A DNA stretch of 64,000 bases. Origin: Sphingobacteriales bacterium 44-15 (GTDB taxonomy: Bacteria > Bacteroidota > Bacteroidia > Chitinophagales > Chitinophagaceae). A program made the translations under genes and the position numbers. Positions within the stretch are counted from its first letter, which is position 1; each line of letters opens with the position of its first letter. Shown piece by piece: positions 61,706 through 64,000 of this stretch. Location: NCBI GenBank assembly GCA_001899685.1, contig MKWG01000015.1, positions 46,589-110,588 on the forward strand, written 5' to 3'. Below the pieces are notes generated by a model. It made no database searches. It was not told the DNA's origin and saw nothing but the letters and a program-made list of their open reading frames with translations.

Positions 61706-62875
61706 TCACATCCCTCTCAATATCCCCATTTCAAGCCCTCTCAGCTCTGCCAGCCCGCGCAGGCGGCCTATAGCGGAATAGCCGGGGTTGTTCACCTTGC
61801 CCATATCGTCGAGCATCTGGTGGCCATGGTCGGGGCGGAAAGGGATATGCAATAGAGAAAGCTGCTGCACATTCAGCAATGCCTGCATTACGGCATACAT
61901 ATCTGTATCTCCGTCAAGATGATCCGCTTCATAAAAATTCCCTTCGGCATCTCTTTTAGTATTACGCAGATGTGCAAAATGAATTCTCGTGTTTATTTCA
62001 TTGATCATATCCGGCAGGTCATTGGCAGGATTAGCGCCTAACGATCCTGTACAAAAGCAAATACCGTTTGATGGTGCATCGGCATAGGAAATGATGTCTA
62101 TCAGATCCTGCCTGTTGCAAACGATGCGTGGCAATCCCAGTATATCAAATGGGGGATCGTCGGGGTGTATTGCCAGCTTCAGGCCAAGCTCTGCAGCCAC
62201 CGGCGCTACTTCCTGCAGGAAATGAGCGAGGTTCGATTTCAGCGCAGCCCGGTCTATATCTTTATATTTTTCCAGCTCTTTTTTCATGCCGGCTGTGGTC
62301 CTTTTTTCTTCTCCAGGGATACCGAAGAGTATGGTATCAATCAATGCTTCTTTTTGTGCTGCTGTAAGATCATTGTTTTTTTGCACTGCTTTAGCAACTA
62401 TTGACTGGGGATAATCATTTTCCGCATCTTTTCTCCCAAGCAGATATATATCGAAGAGCGCAAGATCACTCCAGTTGAAGTATAATGCCTGCGATCCGTC
62501 CGGCATAGGATAGCTGATATCGGTACGGGTCCAGTCATTTACCGGCATGAAATTATAGGTAATGATTTTTATACCACAGGCAGCGAGGTTGGCAAGCGAT
62601 TGTTTGTATTTTTCAATGTAGAGCTTATAATTGCCGTTCCTTTGTTTGATGTCTTCATGCACGGTAAGGCTTTCCACCACGCTCCATTCAAAGCCGCCTG
62701 CCTTTAATTCGTCTATCCGCTTATTGATCTCTTCTTTCGTCCATAGCTCACCGTGAGGTATATGATGCAGGGCAGTTACGATGCCCTGTGCGCCGGCCTG
62801 TTTGATATCCTTTAGCGAAACCGGGTCATCGGGACCAAACCAGCGCCAGGTCTGTAATAAATTCTTTGAATACAT
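61706..62875 (-). CDS. uxuA: Mannonate dehydratase
   Basis: 389 residues from the ATG at 62875; a longer reading of 31 residues upstream is not family-like. Dehydrates D-mannonate to 2-keto-3-deoxygluconate in glucuronate breakdown. Seen: TWRWFGPDDPVSLKDIKQAG, GIVTALHHIPHGELW, IHPDDPPFDILGLPRIV, ICFCTGSLGANPANDLP, IHFAHLRNTK (metal-ligand His) and FRPDHGHQMLDDM. It is 207 nt downstream of the SusD gene on the same strand. Confidence 0.96.
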   Translation of the reverse strand: MYSKNLLQTWRWFGPDDPVSLKDIKQAGAQGIVTALHHIPHGELWTKEEINKRIDELKAGGFEWSVVESLTVHEDIKQRNGNYKLYIEKYKQSLANLAACGIKIITYNFMPVNDWTRTDISYPMPDGSQALYFNWSDLALFDIYLLGRKDAENDYPQSIVAKAVQKNNDLTAAQKEALIDTILFGIPGEEKRTTAGMKKELEKYKDIDRAALKSNLAHFLQEVAPVAAELGLKLAIHPDDPPFDILGLPRIVCNRQDLIDIISYADAPSNGICFCTGSLGANPANDLPDMINEINTRIHFAHLRNTKRDAEGNFYEADHLDGDTDMYAVMQALLNVQQLSLLHIPFRPDHGHQMLDDMGKVNNPGYSAIGRLRGLAELRGLEMGILRGM

Positions 62876-62943
62876 GGTAAAAAAATTGTGCTGCAAAGTA
62901 AGTAAAAAGCTAAAAGCGAAATGTTGAATTGTAGGAAAAGATT

Positions 62944-62972
62944 CACGCAAAGAATGCAAAGTCAGCAAAGAA
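62944..62972. repeat. GCAAAG-type intergenic words
   Basis: ACGCAAAGAATGCAAAG and AGCAAAG words, of the same type as at 19984 and 51700, in the uxuA upstream gap. Confidence 0.5.
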
Positions 62973-63014
62973 AAAGCTTCGGTGAAAATATTATGCCCCG
63001 GTATTTACAGACAA

Positions 63015-63045
63015 AGGTTCGGAACCTTTTAAAGGTCCCGAACCT
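63015..63045. terminator. Hairpin downstream of the SusD gene
   Basis: Stem AGGTTCGGAACCTTT / complement with one mismatch and a 1-nt loop, 37 nt after the susD stop. No U-run follows on the minus strand, so termination is only possible. Confidence 0.6.
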
Positions 63046-63082
63046 GGTGTTATGTTCGTTTAAAAAGTTATTTAAACGGTAA

Positions 63083-64000
63083 CTATTCTGTAGGGATCTC
63101 TGTCAAAGGCGGTACGTTATTTTGGAAACCGTCATAGCCTTCGTTTTGATTGATAATACCTTCTACGTTATTATTTATTGTCTTCTGAGGTATCGGCCAT
63201 AGTACATGATAAGGGCTCATGGTATACTTATCACCGTGATTTGTTGTCACTCCTTTATTATAAAATTCTGTCTTTTCCATGACCCTGTCGTAGAAAAAAT
63301 TATCTTTGGAAAAGTTCTGCAGATTATATGTTTTGCCGTTGTATGCTGCTTTACCAGTCATAGCGAACAGATAGGAAATACGGGTAAGCTCCACTTTACG
63401 CGGTTCTTCATAGTACAATTCTCTTGCCCGTTCATCCAAGATCGTTCCGATGTTAACATCTCCGCCAGCGATTGGCTCGCAACCTGCTCTTTCCCGTACT
63501 TTATTGATATCTGCAGCTGCCAGTTCATTTTCTCCTTTCCAGTAATAGGCTTCTGCTCTTAACAAATAAGTTTCTGCAAGCCGGAAAACATACCAGTCTG
63601 TATGTCCGCCACTCGGAGTAGCATTTTGAATATCGGGTATATACACTTTATAATGCGGCCAATCGAACCAGCTCCTGATTGTATCGGTACAAAGAATACC
63701 CCCACTTGAATTGTATTTCTGCAAATTTTTACCATAGTATGGATCGTTAATTTGAGGATCTTTAAGTGTATAATTGTTATATAAAAGATCTTCCATCCGC
63801 ATCCAGTTACCGGGAGCATGCCGCAGGTCGTTAGGATCAGTCCAGATCATGTGTGTGGAATACCAGGTACCTCTGCAACGGCCTATGCCGCGTCCGTAAT
63901 CTGTTGCCTGGTCAAAATCCACACGCGATTGGTTCTTTTTTAACGCATCGGTAGTTCCTTTATTTCCGGTTGGTGTATTGATGTTTGAGAACCAGAAAGG
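63083..64000 (-). CDS. SusD/RagB family lipoprotein, C-terminal part (5' end beyond window)
   Basis: About 305 residues are visible and the frame stays open to the window edge, so the N-terminus lies past 64000. SusD C-terminal motifs: [56 protein letters not shown], and [15 protein letters not shown]. Its substrate is unknown; with uxuA downstream a uronate-containing glycan is a guess. This would be the second Sus-type locus of the window. Confidence 0.95.
   Translation of the reverse strand, partial: PFWFSNINTPTGNKGTTDALKKNQSRVDFDQATDYGRGIGRCRGTWYSTHMIWTDPNDLRHAPGNWMRMEDLLYNNYTLKDPQINDPYYGKNLQKYNSSGGILCTDTIRSWFDWPHYKVYIPDIQNATPSGGHTDWYVFRLAETYLLRAEAYYWKGENELAAADINKVRERAGCEPIAGGDVNIGTILDERARELYYEEPRKVELTRISYLFAMTGKAAYNGKTYNLQNFSKDNFFYDRVMEKTEFYNKGVTTNHGDKYTMSPYHVLWPIPQKTINNNVEGIINQNEGYDGFQNNVPPLTEIPTE

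Overview
The window comes from a Bacteroidota genome, most likely a soil or freshwater Chitinophagaceae-type organism (family placement is inference). Evidence includes two SusC/SusD-type nutrient uptake loci, an ECF sigma/FecR pair wired to an STN-domain SusC, SPII lipoproteins with short SLxxxC-like boxes, a futalosine-pathway menaquinone gene (mqnA), a CzcA fused to a TolC-like domain, and several good matches to the Bacteroidota promoter (TTG, 19 nt, TAnnTTTG). No rRNA, tRNA or CRISPR array was found.

Layout. 1-1978: 3' part of a cysteine desulfurase with a long disordered N-terminus, of the type loaded into family 2A encapsulin shells; the shell gene would lie upstream, outside the window. 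1989-12591 (minus strand): a polysaccharide utilisation locus reading sigma factor, FecR, SusC, SusD, GH16 beta-glucanase, Tat-exported deacetylase-fold protein and ceramidase-like protein. 12959-18379: housekeeping genes (ndk, NrnA-like DHH phosphoesterase, FKBP lipoprotein, folP, DUF1599, AhpD-like, FMN-barrel protein). 18460-19929: a MocR regulator. 19930-29600: an accessory stretch with a duplicated-domain lipoprotein, a ParD antitoxin whose ParE partner is cut short, a 29-codon ORF, a TIR-domain protein, and a 1780-residue protein joining two alpha/beta-hydrolase domains to a CHAT protease and a helical tail. This TIR/CHAT pair is the best candidate for an undescribed conflict (defence) system.

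29833-39320: trpB2, a small lipoprotein, GH92 mannosidase, purB, mqnA, terC, rpmE2 and a sorbosone-dehydrogenase-like propeller. 39966-46024 (minus): a heavy-metal RND efflux operon in which the large CzcA-CzcC fusion gene is broken by one missing A in an A-run. 46182-51513: KilA-N protein, phosphodiesterase, VOC dioxygenase-fold enzyme, M28 peptidase. 51958-58298 (minus): P-type ATPase, PyrR-type phosphoribosyltransferase, pruA and alpha-ketoglutarate semialdehyde dehydrogenase, pointing to proline/hydroxyproline or sugar-acid use. 58450-64000: rRNA/tRNA methyltransferase, TamL-like outer-membrane protein, mannonate dehydratase and the C-terminal part of a second SusD.

A recurring theme between genes is short degenerate word repeats folding into hairpins, often supplying the stop codon or the last codons of a gene, and two compact inverted-repeat elements (35695-35810 and 51614-51753) that look like MITEs. 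The first appears to supply the -33 box of the mqnA promoter.
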